From Burkholderia oklahomensis C6786 (GTDB lineage: Bacteria > Pseudomonadota > Gammaproteobacteria > Burkholderiales > Burkholderiaceae): a DNA stretch of 64,000 nt. Shown one piece after another: positions 11,382 to 21,964 of this stretch. The notes under the pieces are model-generated. The model had not been told where the DNA came from and searched no databases. It saw nothing but the letters and a program-made list of their open reading frames with translations. Location of the stretch: assembly GCF_000959365.1 (NCBI RefSeq), contig NZ_CP009555.1:3472001-3536000 (forward strand). Direction: 5' to 3'. The position numbers and the translations under genes are program-made. Every line of letters begins with the position of its first letter. The first letter of the stretch is position 1.

Positions 11382-11912
11382 TCACTCGTCCTTCAGGTAT
11401 TTCGCGAGCCAGAGGCTTTGCAGGATGACGAAAACGACGATCGCGCCCGTCGTGCCGAACAGCTTGAAGTTGACCCACTGCGATTCGGTGAAGTTGCGCA
11501 CGACGTACAGGTTCGTCACGCCGAGCGCCGCGAAGAACGCGGCCCACGCGAGGTTCAGCTTGTCCCAGACCGGACCGGGCAACGTGAGCTGCTTGCCCAT
11601 CATCTTCTCGATCAGGTTCTTGCCGAACGCATAGCGCGCGGCGACGAGGCCGGCCGCGAACAGCCAATAGAGAACGGTCGGCTTCCACTGGATGAACTTC
11701 TCGTCGTGCAGCACGAGCGTCGCGCCGCCGAACACGACGATCACGCCGAGACTCACCCACAGCATCGTGTCGACTTTCCGGTGCCGGAAGGCGACCCATG
11801 CCACCTGGGCGAGGGTGGCGGCGATCGCGACCGCGGTCGCCGTGAAGATGCCCCATGCCTTGAAGGCGGCGAAGAACAGGATGATCGGGAACAGATCGAA
11901 CAGGAATTTCAT
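11382..11912 (-). CDS. yciB: Inner-membrane septation protein A homologue
   Basis: YciB/IspZ family, an integral inner-membrane protein linked to cell envelope synthesis and division in enterobacteria. The 176-residue protein has about five hydrophobic helices. Family blocks include an N-terminal [14 protein letters not shown] segment, [12 protein letters not shown] in the middle and a [11 protein letters not shown] segment late in the chain. Length matches the family. It sits immediately upstream of bolA on the same strand, an arrangement common in beta-proteobacteria. Confidence 0.94.
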   Translation of the reverse strand: MKFLFDLFPIILFFAAFKAWGIFTATAVAIAATLAQVAWVAFRHRKVDTMLWVSLGVIVVFGGATLVLHDEKFIQWKPTVLYWLFAAGLVAARYAFGKNLIEKMMGKQLTLPGPVWDKLNLAWAAFFAALGVTNLYVVRNFTESQWVNFKLFGTTGAIVVFVILQSLWLAKYLKDE

Positions 11913-12009
11913 GGTGCTCGCGGCTGCGTGGCGGGCGCATGGCCCGCCACCGTTGTAGGGACGCCCGTCGCGGCGCGCGCGCCGGCCGGCTTTCGGGGCC
12001 GGCGCGGGC

Positions 12010-12441
12010 TCACTTCCGCTCGGGTTTAGCCTCGAAGTTTAACGCAGCCGAGTTGATGCAGTACCGCAATCCGGTTTTGTCGCGCGGGCCGTCCTCGAAC
12101 ACGTGTCCGAGATGCGCGCCGCAATGGTTGCAGCGCACTTCGACGCGCGTCATCCCGTGCGTGTAGTCGATCTTCTCGTCGATCACCTCGCCGTCGATCG
12201 GCTTGAAGTAGCTGGGCCAGCCGCAGCCCGAGTGGTATTTCGCGCCGGATTCGAAGAGCGCGGTGCCGCAGACGACGCAGTGGTAGATCCCCGCGTCCTC
12301 GGTGTCCGTGTACTCGCCCGTAAACGGCCGCTCGGTCGCCGCATGCTGCGTGACTTCGTATTGCAGCGGCGAAAGCCGGCGGCGCAGCTCGGCGTCGTCC
12401 TCTTGATACGGATAACGCCGGTCGTCTCGATCTCCTGACAT
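12010..12441 (-). CDS. msrB: Peptide-methionine (R)-S-oxide reductase
   Basis: Reduces methionine-R-sulfoxide in proteins. The 143-residue chain has the two zinc-binding CxxC pairs (CVVCG and CNHCG), the substrate-pocket segment [11 protein letters not shown] and the catalytic Cys in RYCINS. The start is set by a Shine-Dalgarno AGGAGA nine bases before the ATG of MSGDRDD; an ATG 30 bases further up lacks one. It lies 46 bp downstream of selO on the same strand, so two redox-linked functions are probably co-expressed. Confidence 0.96.
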   Translation of the reverse strand: MSGDRDDRRYPYQEDDAELRRRLSPLQYEVTQHAATERPFTGEYTDTEDAGIYHCVVCGTALFESGAKYHSGCGWPSYFKPIDGEVIDEKIDYTHGMTRVEVRCNHCGAHLGHVFEDGPRDKTGLRYCINSAALNFEAKPERK

Positions 12442-12487
12442 CTTCGATTCTCCTGATGGATTCATGCGCAACGCCCGCGGCGCGGCG

Positions 12488-14053
12488 TCACGACGAGCAG
12501 CTCACCTCGAGCGCGCTCGCCCAGTCGGGCGGCAGCGCCGCGTAGGCGTCGTATTCCGGCTGCTCGTCGAACGGGCGCCGCAGCACGGCCGCGAGGCGCT
12601 CGACTTCGGAAAAGTCCTTCTCTTTCGCGCGGCGGATCGCCGTTTCCGCGAGATGGTTGCGCAGCACGTATTTCGGATTCGCGCGGTTCATCGCGGCCGC
12701 GCGCGTCGCGTCGTCGCGCGCTTCGTCCGACAGGCGCGCGTGGTAGAGGTTCGCCCAGCGATCGAACGCGTCGCGATCGATGAAGAGGTCGCGCACCGGC
12801 GCGTCGCCGCGCGCGTCGTGCTTCGACACGCGCGCGAGGCGGCGGAACGTCAGCGTGAAATCGGCATGGCTCGCGTCCATGATCTCGAGCAGCTGGTTCG
12901 CGAGCGCCGCATCGCCTTCGCGTTCGAGCTCGAGGCCGAGCTTCGCGCGCATCGCGCGTTCGAGCGCGGGGCCGAACTGCTCGGGAAAGCGTCCGAGCAC
13001 CGCGTGCGCGTCCTCGACCGCGCGCTCGGCGCGCGCGTCTTCGTTCGGCGCGTCGCGATGGAGGCCGAAGAGCGGCAGGAGCGCCTGCGCGAGGCAGAAG
13101 CAGTTCCAGTGCGCGATGCGCGGCTGCATCCGGTATGCGTAGCGGCCGTGCGTGTCCGAGTGATTGCAGATGTGCTTCGCGTCGAACGCGTCGAGGAAGC
13201 CGAACGGGCCGTAGTCGATCGTCACGCCGAGGATCGACATGTTGTCGGTGTTCATCACGCCGTGGCAGAAGCCGACCGCCTGCCATTGCGCGACGAGCTC
13301 CGCGGTGCGCCGCGTCGCTTCCGCGAGGAGCGCGAGATAGGGATCGTCGGCGTCGCGGCACGACGGATAGAAGCGGTCGATCACGTGATCGGCGAGCGCG
13401 CGCAGCAGATCGGGCCGGTCGTTCGCGAAGAAGTGCTCGAAATGGCCGAAGCGCACGAAGCTCTCCGCGACGCGCGTGACGACCGCCGACGTTTCGATTG
13501 CCTCGCGGATCACCGGCTGGTCGGAGCCGATCACGGCGAGCGCGCGCGTCGTCGGGATGCCGAGGTGGTGCATCGCCTCCGAGCACAGGAACTCGCGAAC
13601 CGACGAGCGCAGCACCGCGCGGCCGTCGCCCATCCGCGAATACGGCGTGCGGCCCGCGCCCTTCAGTTGCAGCTCGTAGCGGCGGCCGCCGTGCTCGATC
13701 TCGCCGATCGTGAGCGCGCGTCCGTCGCCGAGCTGGCCCGCCCACACGCCGAACTGATGGCCCGAGTAGACCGATGCGTACGGCAGCGACGTCGGCTGCC
13801 AGTCGCGGGTCGGATTGCCGCAGAACAGCTCGGCGAAGCCGGGCGCGTCGCGCAGCGCGGGATCGAGCCCGAGCATCCGCGCCGCTTCGTCGGAGAAGCC
13901 GACGACGTACGGCGCGGGCAGGGGCGCGGCGGGCAGCCGCGTCAGGAACGCGGTGCCGAGTTGCAGGAACGCATCGTCGCGCGGCGCGGCGAGCGTCGCG
14001 GCGAGATCGGGAAGAGGGGCGGCCGGTGCGGCCTCGCTTCTGGAAAACGACAT
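12488..14053 (-). CDS. selO: Protein adenylyltransferase SelO (YdiU/UPF0061)
   Basis: SelO is a pseudokinase-fold enzyme that transfers AMP to Ser/Thr/Tyr of target proteins. The 521-residue protein has the [18 protein letters not shown] segment, the [19 protein letters not shown] nucleotide loop and the catalytic-loop region [20 protein letters not shown]. It ends in CSS, equivalent to the Sec/Cys-Ser-Ser tail of the family. Bacterial members have Cys at the selenocysteine position, as here. Start ATG gives MSFSRSEAA. Co-directional with msrB just downstream, which fits the reported oxidative-stress role of SelO. Confidence 0.95.
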   Translation of the reverse strand: MSFSRSEAAPAAPLPDLAATLAAPRDDAFLQLGTAFLTRLPAAPLPAPYVVGFSDEAARMLGLDPALRDAPGFAELFCGNPTRDWQPTSLPYASVYSGHQFGVWAGQLGDGRALTIGEIEHGGRRYELQLKGAGRTPYSRMGDGRAVLRSSVREFLCSEAMHHLGIPTTRALAVIGSDQPVIREAIETSAVVTRVAESFVRFGHFEHFFANDRPDLLRALADHVIDRFYPSCRDADDPYLALLAEATRRTAELVAQWQAVGFCHGVMNTDNMSILGVTIDYGPFGFLDAFDAKHICNHSDTHGRYAYRMQPRIAHWNCFCLAQALLPLFGLHRDAPNEDARAERAVEDAHAVLGRFPEQFGPALERAMRAKLGLELEREGDAALANQLLEIMDASHADFTLTFRRLARVSKHDARGDAPVRDLFIDRDAFDRWANLYHARLSDEARDDATRAAAMNRANPKYVLRNHLAETAIRRAKEKDFSEVERLAAVLRRPFDEQPEYDAYAALPPDWASALEVSCSS

Positions 14054-14180
14054 ATTGCTGATCTGTAAGTTAGCCGATATTGTAAGTCCGCGCCGCGCGG
14101 GCCGCTTGAAGCCGCCCGCGCGCCGTCGAGCCGTTCGCAGCAGACCGTATCGGAAAAATACTTCAGGGAGAAGGAAGACG

Positions 14181-15821
14181 ATGGGTAAGCCGTTGCTGGG
14201 CCAGATGATGGATATGCCGCTTCTCGTGTCGTCGCTGATCGCGCACGCGGCGCGGCATGCGGGCGATGTCGAGATCGTGTCGCGGCGCGTCGAGGGCGAC
14301 ATTCACCGCTATACCTATCGCGATTGCGAAACGCGTTCCAAACGGCTCGCGCAGGCGCTGATCCGCCTGGGCGTGGGCGTCGGCGACCGGATTGGAACGC
14401 TCGCATGGAACGGCTACCGGCACGTCGAGGCGTATTACGGAATCAGCGGGATGGGCGCCGTCTGCCACACGATCAATCCGCGCCTTTTTCCCGAGCAGAT
14501 CGCATACATCGTCAATCATGCCGAAGACCGCTACGTGCTCTTCGACCTGAGCTTCGCGCCGCTCGTCGACCAGCTCGCGCCGCAATGCCCGAACGTGAAA
14601 GGCTGGATCGCGATGACGGACGACGCGCACCTGCCGAAGGGCGCGACGCCGTATCTTTGTTACGAAACGCTCGTCGGCGCGGAAGACGGCGATTACGAAT
14701 GGCCGCTTCTCGACGAGCGGCAGGCGTCGTCGCTCTGCTACACGTCGGGCACGACCGGCCATCCGAAGGGGGCGCTCTATTCGCATCGCTCGACGGTGCT
14801 GCACGCGTACGGCGCGGCGCTGCCCGATGCGATGGGGCTGTCGTCGCTCGACGCGGCGCTGCCCGTCGTGCCGATGTTCCACGTCAACGCATGGGGCCTG
14901 CCGTACACGGCGGCGCTCACGGGCACGAAGCTCGTGCTGCCGGGCAAGGACCTCGACGGCAAGTCGCTGTACGAGTTGATGGAAACCGAGCGCGTGACGT
15001 TCTCGGCGGGCGTGCCGACCGTCTGGCTCGGCCTGCTCAACTACATGCGCGAGGCCGGCGTGCGCTTCTCGACGCTCGATCGCACGGTGATCGGCGGCTC
15101 CGCGTGTCCGCCGTCGATGCTGAAGACGTTCGAGGACGTCTACGACGTGCGCGTGATCCACGCGTGGGGGATGACCGAGCTGTCGCCGCTCGGCACGCTG
15201 TCGAAGCTCAACTGGGCGCAGTCGCAGCGGCCCGTCGACGAGCAGCGGCGGCTCCTCGAAAAACAGGGCCGGGTGATCTACGGGATCGACATGCGGATCG
15301 TCGGCGAAGACGGCCGCGAGCTGCCGTGGGACGGCGTCGCGTTCGGCGATCTGCAGGTGCGCGGCCCGTGGGTGATCGATCGCTATTTCGGCATCGACGG
15401 GTCGCCGCTCGCCGACGGCTGGTTCCCGACGGGCGACGTCGCGACGATCGACGCCGACGGCTTCCTGCAGATCACCGACCGCAGCAAGGACGTGATCAAG
15501 TCGGGCGGCGAGTGGATCAGCTCGATCGACATCGAGAACGTCGCGGTCGCGCATCCGGCCGTCGCCGAGGCCGCGTGCATCGCGTGCGCGCATCCGAAGT
15601 GGACCGAGCGGCCGCTCCTCGTCGTCGTCAGGCGCGCCGGAATGGACGTGACGCGCGACGCGCTGCTCGCGTTCTACGAGGGCAAGGTCGCGAAATGGTG
15701 GATTCCGGACGACGTCGTGTTCGTCGACGCGCTGCCGCACACGGCGACGGGCAAGCTGCAGAAGCTCAAGCTGCGCGAGCAGTTCCGGGGCCACGTGCTG
15801 CCGACGGCCGCCGACGCCTGA
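14181..15821 (+). CDS. Medium/long-chain acyl-CoA ligase, AlkK-like
   Basis: Activates fatty acids to acyl-CoA through an acyl-AMP intermediate. The 546-residue ANL-superfamily enzyme has the AMP motif [18 protein letters not shown] (about 190), the [10 protein letters not shown] segment, the [12 protein letters not shown] hinge region, [15 protein letters not shown], and the C-terminal catalytic Lys in [11 protein letters not shown]. The sequence is closest in my memory to Pseudomonas AlkK, a medium-chain ligase. The ATG is preceded by a GGGAGAAGGAAG Shine-Dalgarno region. It is divergent from selO and upstream of a beta-oxidation enzyme, which supports a catabolic role. Confidence 0.9.
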   Translation: MGKPLLGQMMDMPLLVSSLIAHAARHAGDVEIVSRRVEGDIHRYTYRDCETRSKRLAQALIRLGVGVGDRIGTLAWNGYRHVEAYYGISGMGAVCHTINPRLFPEQIAYIVNHAEDRYVLFDLSFAPLVDQLAPQCPNVKGWIAMTDDAHLPKGATPYLCYETLVGAEDGDYEWPLLDERQASSLCYTSGTTGHPKGALYSHRSTVLHAYGAALPDAMGLSSLDAALPVVPMFHVNAWGLPYTAALTGTKLVLPGKDLDGKSLYELMETERVTFSAGVPTVWLGLLNYMREAGVRFSTLDRTVIGGSACPPSMLKTFEDVYDVRVIHAWGMTELSPLGTLSKLNWAQSQRPVDEQRRLLEKQGRVIYGIDMRIVGEDGRELPWDGVAFGDLQVRGPWVIDRYFGIDGSPLADGWFPTGDVATIDADGFLQITDRSKDVIKSGGEWISSIDIENVAVAHPAVAEAACIACAHPKWTERPLLVVVRRAGMDVTRDALLAFYEGKVAKWWIPDDVVFVDALPHTATGKLQKLKLREQFRGHVLPTAADA

Positions 15822-15831
15822 ACGTCCGCGA

Positions 15832-15867
15832 GACGGGCCCGCGCGCGCATCGCCGCGCGGGCCCGTC
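15832..15867 (+). terminator. Hairpin after the acyl-CoA ligase gene
   Basis: A perfect 14-bp inverted repeat (arms 15832-15845 and 15854-15867, GACGGGCCCGCGCG and its complement) with an 8-base loop begins 11 bp after the stop codon. No U-run follows, so it may stabilise the 3' end or act as a weak terminator rather than a classical one. Confidence 0.5.
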
Positions 15868-15873
15868 ACCAAA

Positions 15874-15903
15874 TTGAACGGTCGTTCTTTTTTGTTGTAT
15901 CCT
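15874..15903 (+). promoter_or_regulatory. Promoter with overlapping palindromic operator before the FadB-like gene
   Basis: TTGAAC (15874-15879) and TATCCT (15898-15903) are spaced by 18 bp, a plausible sigma70 pair. The perfect dyad GAACG-GT-CGTTC (15876-15887) overlaps the -35 element. Such short dyads are typical of TetR-family repressors, several of which control fatty-acid genes in proteobacteria. The regulator is not encoded nearby. Confidence 0.5.
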
Positions 15904-16021
15904 GCCTCTGTTTCTCGGAAAACGGCGCATCGACCGCGCGGCCTTTCGGCCGTTGGCGGACAATGACCGCATCAAGGCTGGCGCCGCCGCACCGGCCGCG
16001 CAAACGCATGGAGGCAGGCAG

Positions 16022-18106
16022 ATGGCAGTGGACTACACGACTCGCGACGGCGTCGCCGTCATCACGCTCGACAATCCGCCCGTCAACGGGCTCGGTCTGT
16101 CGACGCGGCTCGGCATCATGGAAGGGCTCGAACGCGCGCAGCGCGACCCGTCGGTCGCGGCGATCGTGCTCACGGGCGCGGGCCGCGCGTTCTCGGGCGG
16201 CGCGGACATCACCGAATTCAACACGCCGAAAGCGCTGCAGGAGCCGACGCTGCACACCGTGATCGACGCGGTCGAGGCGAGCGGCAAGCCCGTCGTCGTC
16301 GCGATCCACGGCGTCGCGATGGGCGGCGGCCTCGAGCTCGCGCTCGGCGCGCACTATCGGGTCGCGTCGCCCGGCGCGCAGATCGCGCTGCCCGAAGTGA
16401 AGCTCGGCATCCTGCCGGGCGCGGGCGGCACGCAGCGCCTGCCGCGCGCGGTGGGCCTCGAGACGGCGCTCAACATGATCGTGTCGGGCGCGCCCGTGCC
16501 GTCCGAACAGCTCGCGAAGAGCGGGCTCTTCGACGAACTCGTCGAGGGCGATCTGCTCGACGCGGCCGTCGCGTTCGCGCGCAAGGTCGGGGCGGCGAGC
16601 GGCCCGCATCCGCGCGTGCGCGACCGCGAGATCGTCCACCAGAACGCGGCGGGCTTCATCCAGTTCGCGCGCAACAGCGTGAAGGCGCTCGCGCAGCACT
16701 ATCCGGCGCCGCACAAGTGCATCGACGCGATCGAAGCGGGCGTGCTGCAAGGCTTCGACAAGGGCCTCGCGTTCGAGCGCGATTGCTTCATCGCGCTCGT
16801 GCAGACGCCCGAGAGCCGCGCGCTGCGTCATGCGTTCTTCGGCGAGCGCGCGGCGAGCAAGATTCCCGACGTGCCGGCCGGCACGCCGGCGCGCGCGATC
16901 GAGTCGGTCGCCGTGATCGGCGCGGGCACGATGGGCGGCGGGATCGCGATGAACTTCCTGAACGCGGGGCTGCCCGTGACGCTGCTCGAGACGAAGCAGG
17001 ACGCGCTCGACCGCGGGCTCGCGACGATCCGCAAAAATTACGATGCGCAGGTGAAGAAGGGCAAGCTCACGCAGGAGAAGCTCGACGCGCGGATGGCGCT
17101 CGTCAAGCCGACGCTCGCATACGACGACCTGAAGGACGCCGATCTCGTGATCGAAGCGGTGTTCGAGGAGCTCGGCGTGAAGGAGCAGGTGTTCAGGCGG
17201 CTCGACGAAGTCGCGAAGCCGGGCGCGATCCTCGCGTCGAACACGTCGACGCTCGATGTCAACAAGATCGCAGCGTTCACGAAGCGGCCGCAGGACGTCG
17301 TCGGCATGCACTTCTTCAGCCCGGCGAACGTGATGAAGCTGCTCGAGGTCGTGCGCGGCGACGCGACCGCGAAGGACGTGCTCGCGACCGTGATGCAGAT
17401 CGCGAAGAAGATCCGGAAGACCGCGGTGGTGTCGGGCGTGTGCGACGGCTTCATCGGCAACCGGATGGTCGAGCAGTACATCCGCCAGGCGCTTTTCATG
17501 CTCGAGGAAGGCGCGCTGCCCGCGCAGGTCGACCGCGCGATCGAGAAGTTCGGCTTCGCGATGGGGCCGTTCCGGATGAGCGACCTCGCCGGCAACGACA
17601 TCGGCTGGGCGATCCGCAAGCGCCGCTACGTCGAGCAGCCGGATCTGCATTACTCGAAGATCGCCGATCGCCTGTGCGAGCAGGGCCGCTTCGGCCAGAA
17701 GACGGGCGCGGGCTGGTACGACTACGTGCCGGGCGACCGCAAGGCGCAGCCGTCGAAGCTCGTCGACGAGATGGTCGCCGCGTATTCGAAGGAGCGCGGC
17801 GTCGAGCGGCGCAGGATCGGCGACGCCGAGATCGTCGAGCGGCTCGTCTACGCGCTCGTCAACGAAGGCGCGAAGATTCTCGAAGAGAAGATCGCGTCGA
17901 AGGCGTCCGACATCGACATGGTCTATCTGACGGGCTACGGTTTTCCGCTCTGGCGCGGCGGCCCGATGCTGTACGCCGACACGGTCGGCCTCTACAACGT
18001 CGAGCGCGCGATGCGCGGCTACGCGGAAGGCGCGAACGGCGACGCGTGGCGGATCGCGCCGTCGATCGTCGAGCTCGCTGCGAGCGGACGCGGATTCAAC
18101 CCGTGA
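16022..18106 (+). CDS. fadB: Bifunctional enoyl-CoA hydratase / 3-hydroxyacyl-CoA dehydrogenase
   Basis: Catalyses hydration of enoyl-CoA and oxidation of 3-hydroxyacyl-CoA in beta-oxidation. The 694-residue protein has an N-terminal crotonase domain (oxyanion segment [28 protein letters not shown]) and an NAD-binding domain starting at [18 protein letters not shown] (about 300). The dehydrogenase motif [16 protein letters not shown] and two C-terminal 3HCDH helical domains ([17 protein letters not shown]) follow. The ATG has GGAGGC 12 bases upstream; the open frame before it shows no homology. Members of this length are often annotated FadJ or FadB; which chain length it prefers cannot be read here. 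Confidence 0.93.
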   Translation: MAVDYTTRDGVAVITLDNPPVNGLGLSTRLGIMEGLERAQRDPSVAAIVLTGAGRAFSGGADITEFNTPKALQEPTLHTVIDAVEASGKPVVVAIHGVAMGGGLELALGAHYRVASPGAQIALPEVKLGILPGAGGTQRLPRAVGLETALNMIVSGAPVPSEQLAKSGLFDELVEGDLLDAAVAFARKVGAASGPHPRVRDREIVHQNAAGFIQFARNSVKALAQHYPAPHKCIDAIEAGVLQGFDKGLAFERDCFIALVQTPESRALRHAFFGERAASKIPDVPAGTPARAIESVAVIGAGTMGGGIAMNFLNAGLPVTLLETKQDALDRGLATIRKNYDAQVKKGKLTQEKLDARMALVKPTLAYDDLKDADLVIEAVFEELGVKEQVFRRLDEVAKPGAILASNTSTLDVNKIAAFTKRPQDVVGMHFFSPANVMKLLEVVRGDATAKDVLATVMQIAKKIRKTAVVSGVCDGFIGNRMVEQYIRQALFMLEEGALPAQVDRAIEKFGFAMGPFRMSDLAGNDIGWAIRKRRYVEQPDLHYSKIADRLCEQGRFGQKTGAGWYDYVPGDRKAQPSKLVDEMVAAYSKERGVERRRIGDAEIVERLVYALVNEGAKILEEKIASKASDIDMVYLTGYGFPLWRGGPMLYADTVGLYNVERAMRGYAEGANGDAWRIAPSIVELAASGRGFNP

Positions 18107-18141
18107 CGCGCGGCGGCGTCGCCCATTGACGGAGCACTACG

Positions 18142-18768
18142 ATGCAGCGCACCGACGATGTCCTTCTCGTGATCGACGTGCAGAACGATTTCATGCCGGG
18201 CGGCGCGCTTGCCGTCGCGCACGGCGACGAAATCGTGCCGGCGATCAACCGCCTCGCCGCGCGCTTCGATCAGGTCGTGCTGACGCAGGACTGGCATCCG
18301 CGCGATCACGTGTCGTTCGCGGCGAACCATCCGGGCAGCGCGCCGTTCTCGACGATCGCGCTGCCGTACGGCGAGCAGGTGCTGTGGCCCGTGCACTGCG
18401 TGCAGGGCACGGCAGGCGCCGCGCTGCATCGCGAGCTCGACATCCCGCATGCGCGGCTCGTGATCCGCAAGGGGCATGACGCATCGGTCGACAGCTACTC
18501 GGCGTTCGTCGAAGCCGATCGGAAGACGCCGACGGGCCTCGCCGGCTATCTGCGCGAGCTCGGCGTGAAGCGCGTCTGGTGCTGCGGGCTCGCGACCGAC
18601 TATTGCGTCGCGTGGTCCGCGCTCGACGCGCGCGCGGCAGGCTTCGAGGCCGCCGTGATCGAGGACGCGTGCCGCGCGATCGATCTCGACGGCTCGCTCG
18701 CGCGCGCGTGGACGTCGCTCGCGGCGGCGGGCGTCGCCCGCGTGCAGTCCGCCGACGTCAATCCGTAG
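18142..18768 (+). CDS. pncA: Nicotinamidase
   Basis: Hydrolyses nicotinamide to nicotinate for NAD salvage. The 208-residue isochorismatase-fold protein has the expected triad Asp12 (VIDVQNDF), Lys110 (VIRKGHD) and Cys155 (ATDYCV), and the metal site D50-W-H52 in TQDWHPRDH. It starts 35 bp after the FadB-like gene and ends 59 bp before the thiolase gene, all on the plus strand. It therefore interrupts what would otherwise be a beta-oxidation pair and is probably on the same transcript. Confidence 0.94.
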   Translation: MQRTDDVLLVIDVQNDFMPGGALAVAHGDEIVPAINRLAARFDQVVLTQDWHPRDHVSFAANHPGSAPFSTIALPYGEQVLWPVHCVQGTAGAALHRELDIPHARLVIRKGHDASVDSYSAFVEADRKTPTGLAGYLRELGVKRVWCCGLATDYCVAWSALDARAAGFEAAVIEDACRAIDLDGSLARAWTSLAAAGVARVQSADVNP

Positions 18769-18827
18769 ACGCCGCCGTTACCCATTTCATCGCATCGACA
18801 CACGAAATTCAGAATCAGGAGACTCGG

Positions 18828-20006
18828 ATGACCGAAGCCGTAATCGTATCGACCGCCCGCACCGGGCTCGCGAAATCCTGGCGCGGCGCGTTCAACATGA
18901 CGCACGGCGCGACGCTCGGCGGCCACGTGGTCGCGGCCGCCGTCGAGCGGGCGAAGCTCGATCCCGCGCGCGTCGAGGACGTGCTGATCGGTTGCGCGAA
19001 CCCCGAAGGCGCGACGGGCGCGAACATCGCGCGGCAGATCGCGCTGCGCGCGGGGCTGCCCGTCAGCGTGCCGGGGATGACCGTGAACCGCTTCTGCTCG
19101 TCGGGCTTGCAGACGATCGCGCTCGCCGCGCAGCGCGTGATCGCGGGCGAGGGCGACGTGTTCGTCGCGGGCGGCGTCGAATCGATCTCGTGCGTGCAGA
19201 ACGAGATGAACCGCCACATGCTGCGCGAGGGCTGGCTCGACGCGCACAAGCCGGAGATCTACTGGACGATGCTGCAGACGGCCGAGAACGTCGCGAAGCG
19301 CTACGGCATCTCGAAGGAGCGCCAGGACGAGTACGGCGTGAACTCGCAGCTGCGCGCGGCGGCCGCGCAGGCGGCGGGGCGCTTCGACGACGAGATCGTG
19401 CCGATCACCGTGCGCGCGGGCATTGCCGACAAGGCGACGGGACGCCTCTACACGAAGGAAGTGACGCTCGCGGCCGACGAGGGCATCCGTGCCGACACGA
19501 CGCTCGAAGGCGTCGCGAAGATCCGTGCGGCGCTGCCGGGCGGCGTGATCACCGCGGGCAACGCGAGCCAGTTCTCGGACGGCGCGGCCGCGTGCGTCGT
19601 GATGAACGCGAAGGTCGCGGAGCGCGAAGGGCTCGCGCCGCTCGGCATCTTCCGCGGCTTCGCGGTCGCCGGCTGCGAGCCGGACGAGATGGGCATCGGG
19701 CCCGTCTACGCGGTGCCGAAGCTGCTGAAGCAGGCGGGGCTCGAGGTGTCCGACATCGGTCTGTGGGAGCTGAACGAAGCGTTCGCGGTGCAGGTGCTCT
19801 ATTGCCGCGACACGCTCGGGATTCCCGACGATCGGCTGAACGTGAACGGCGGCGCGATTGCGGTCGGCCATCCGTACGGCGTGTCGGGCGCGCGTCTCAC
19901 GGGCCATGCGCTGATCGAAGGCAAGCGGCGCGGCGCGAAGTACGTCGTCGTGACGATGTGCATCGGCGGCGGGCAAGGTGCGGCGGGATTGTTCGAAGTG
20001 GCTTGA
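18828..20006 (+). CDS. Acetyl-CoA C-acyltransferase (thiolase)
   Basis: Thiolytic cleavage of 3-ketoacyl-CoA (final step of beta-oxidation) or the reverse condensation. The 392-residue protein carries the acyl-enzyme Cys90 in [10 protein letters not shown], the ELNEAFAVQ segment, the catalytic His in [17 protein letters not shown] and the C-terminal general-base Cys in CIGGGQGAA. The start follows an AGGAG Shine-Dalgarno. The position downstream of the FadB-like gene supports a FadA-type, degradative role. Confidence 0.94.
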   Translation: MTEAVIVSTARTGLAKSWRGAFNMTHGATLGGHVVAAAVERAKLDPARVEDVLIGCANPEGATGANIARQIALRAGLPVSVPGMTVNRFCSSGLQTIALAAQRVIAGEGDVFVAGGVESISCVQNEMNRHMLREGWLDAHKPEIYWTMLQTAENVAKRYGISKERQDEYGVNSQLRAAAAQAAGRFDDEIVPITVRAGIADKATGRLYTKEVTLAADEGIRADTTLEGVAKIRAALPGGVITAGNASQFSDGAAACVVMNAKVAEREGLAPLGIFRGFAVAGCEPDEMGIGPVYAVPKLLKQAGLEVSDIGLWELNEAFAVQVLYCRDTLGIPDDRLNVNGGAIAVGHPYGVSGARLTGHALIEGKRRGAKYVVVTMCIGGGQGAAGLFEVA

Positions 20007-20020
20007 CGGCGGGACGTCGG

Positions 20021-20299
20021 GTGCGTGCGGGGCGGAGCCGGGCGGCTTCGGCCTGCGCCGCATCGCATGCGGCGGGCAAGCGCGCCGTTCGCGCGCTGCG
20101 CCGCATCGCGTCGATCGAGCGCGGCGGGTTCCCGCCGTCGCTCGCTCATCTCGCCGCGGCGTTGAAGAAGCCGCGGGCGCTCGACATCGGTCTGAGCCTG
20201 CCGATGCACGGCCCGGCGATCGACGCGCGGATTCCGGAACTCGTCGCGCGCTTGAGCGCGTATTGCGCGGCCGGGGCGGGCGGCGCGCAGACGCGCTGA
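20021..20299 (+). pseudogene. Possible gene remnant after the thiolase gene
   Basis: A GTG-started frame of about 92 codons whose last 60 look protein-like, with an amphipathic helix-rich end (LDIGLSLPMHGPAIDARIP, then a Leu/Ala helix). The N-terminal third is Arg/Ala-rich and looks like random GC-rich sequence. I do not recognise the family; the C-terminus could be the tail of a lost regulator. No Shine-Dalgarno is obvious. The remaining 300 bp up to the next gene hold nothing I can support. Confidence 0.2.
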
Positions 20300-20611
20300 A
20301 GCAGCCATGCGCGCCGCCGGGCGGCACTCGCGTGCGGCGCGGCCCGTCGCGCCGTAGCGTCGCGGCCACGATGCCGCCGCCAGGCGATCACTCGACCGAT
20401 GCGGCAATCGGTGCTGCGCCGCGCCGAACGCAGTCCGCCCCATCCGCTTGATCGCGCTCGCCCGCCGCGCGTCGTTTGAAGCGACCGTGCCCGCCGCAGC
20501 CGATGGCGCGGCGATCCGCGCCGTCACACGATGCCTGGCCGCGCGCGAACGGGGCTCGCCGATTCGGCGTGCGGCCGGGAGCCTGCCGCAATGCGCGCGG
20601 CGATGCGTGCG

Positions 20612-21073
20612 TCAGTAGGTCGGCGGCGACTTGACGAGCGGCGCACGCACGCCGGCTTTCGCGCGATCGACCTTGCCGGCGATGACGCCTTCCATCTGGA
20701 ACGACCGTTGCAGCTGCGACGGCGGCGTCACCGGATTGTCCGGATTGTGCCGGGGGGTGACGCCGAGCAGCTTGCCGACGTTGTAGATACTGGACAGCGT
20801 GCGCAATTCCCACGCGGGGAGCCTGCCCGTGCCGATCCACGCCCGGGCCAGAAAATAGTGCTCGACGCAGGCCATGATCTCGTCGTCCGGGTCGAGCAGG
20901 TGTTTCGGCCAGGACGACAGCGGCGGGCTGCCGTTCAGGCCGGGATTGCGGACCTGGTAGAGATCCTGGCTCAGGCGCAGATACCGCTTGGCTTCGGGTT
21001 CGATCGACGAGTGGTAGCTGGTCCAGTCCGCGATCAGTCTTCGGATGACGGACGCCTTGGAAGAGGAAGACAC
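20612..21073 (-). CDS. Hypothetical protein, 153 residues
   Basis: Family not recognised. The GTG start is chosen because AAGGAG lies about six bases upstream and because coding-like composition begins there; the frame runs on upstream as Arg-rich non-homologous sequence. The product starts with a Ser-rich tip, then a soluble helical body (IRRLIADWTSYHS; DDEIMACVEHYFLARAW) and a basic, Pro/Gln-containing C-terminus. No signal peptide or membrane span is seen. It stands alone, flanked by stretches with no convincing genes. Confidence 0.6.
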   Translation of the reverse strand: MSSSSKASVIRRLIADWTSYHSSIEPEAKRYLRLSQDLYQVRNPGLNGSPPLSSWPKHLLDPDDEIMACVEHYFLARAWIGTGRLPAWELRTLSSIYNVGKLLGVTPRHNPDNPVTPPSQLQRSFQMEGVIAGKVDRAKAGVRAPLVKSPPTY

Positions 21074-21964
21074 GTTGCGCTCCTTGTATCCGGGACGGGC
21101 GGGCGTCGGGGCAGATGTCGGGCGGGGCCGTCCGCGATGCGTGCAAGTTATATTTCGAGCCCTTCGAATGCCGCGACGGGCGGTCCGCGCGAAGCGGCGC
21201 CGAATGTGCCGCCGTACGCGTTTCGGCGCGCTCCGGCGCACTATCGTCAGGCAAAACGAAGTATAGATCGTCGGGATCGTCTGACAAGCGATCGAGCCGG
21301 GAGACGAATGAAAGTGGCTGAGGCTTGACGCGAAACGTGATCGGAGTCGATGAACTGGAGAGGCTCGCCGACTGTATCGCTCATCCGGCGCGACGGTGCG
21401 GCGACGGCGCGCGGTGCGTGGTGCGCCCACGGTTCCGGCGTTCGCGATCGACGCAGCCGATGTCTAGCGCAGCAATCGCCGCGACTCGTGCGAGCCGGCT
21501 GCGCGACAACGCGTCGACGAGTTGGCGGAATGGGGCGGCACCGATGCGTTTATGCCGTGGCGTTCGTCCCCGTCGTCCAGGCCGCTCGGCGCGGTTCGTG
21601 AACAACGCATCGTTTGGCGTCTCGGATAAGCGACGAAGTCTCGGGCGGATCTCGCCGGCATATCGATCAAGCAGGCCGGCGCGATGCGCGAAGCGGCGTG
21701 CGTCCTTCGTCACGAGCGGCCGGCGGATGAGCGCTGGACATTTGAATCGGCGCGCGTATCATGAGTCGTCAAGGGCTGTCATCGGCCGGCCCAACTCCTG
21801 ACCGTACGCCGCATCGTCTGTCTCATTGCTGTGCAGCGTTTCCCTTCCGCCCGAGCGCATTATCTACCCCCCCTCGCTCTCGCCTGTCGCGTCATGCGAT
21901 GCCTGGATAGGTCCAATCGTATTAGTCCGTGCGATCCGCCCATGAGGATCGCTGGGAGCGCGTC
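21074..21964. other. Long stretch with no supportable gene
   Basis: About 890 bp with lower G+C and no third-position bias. Frames are open on both strands but give Arg/Ser-rich translations without recognisable domains. It may hold the promoter of the flanking minus-strand gene and the leader of the next plus-strand gene; a C-rich run (CCCCCCC at about 21867) is the only notable local feature. Confidence 0.4.

Noticed and set aside
21381..21713. Decayed tyrosine recombinase or transposase on the minus strand
   Set aside because: A short segment (NDALFTNRAERPGRRGR) loosely recalls integrase motifs, but catalytic residues and order cannot be seen and the strand has no coding bias.
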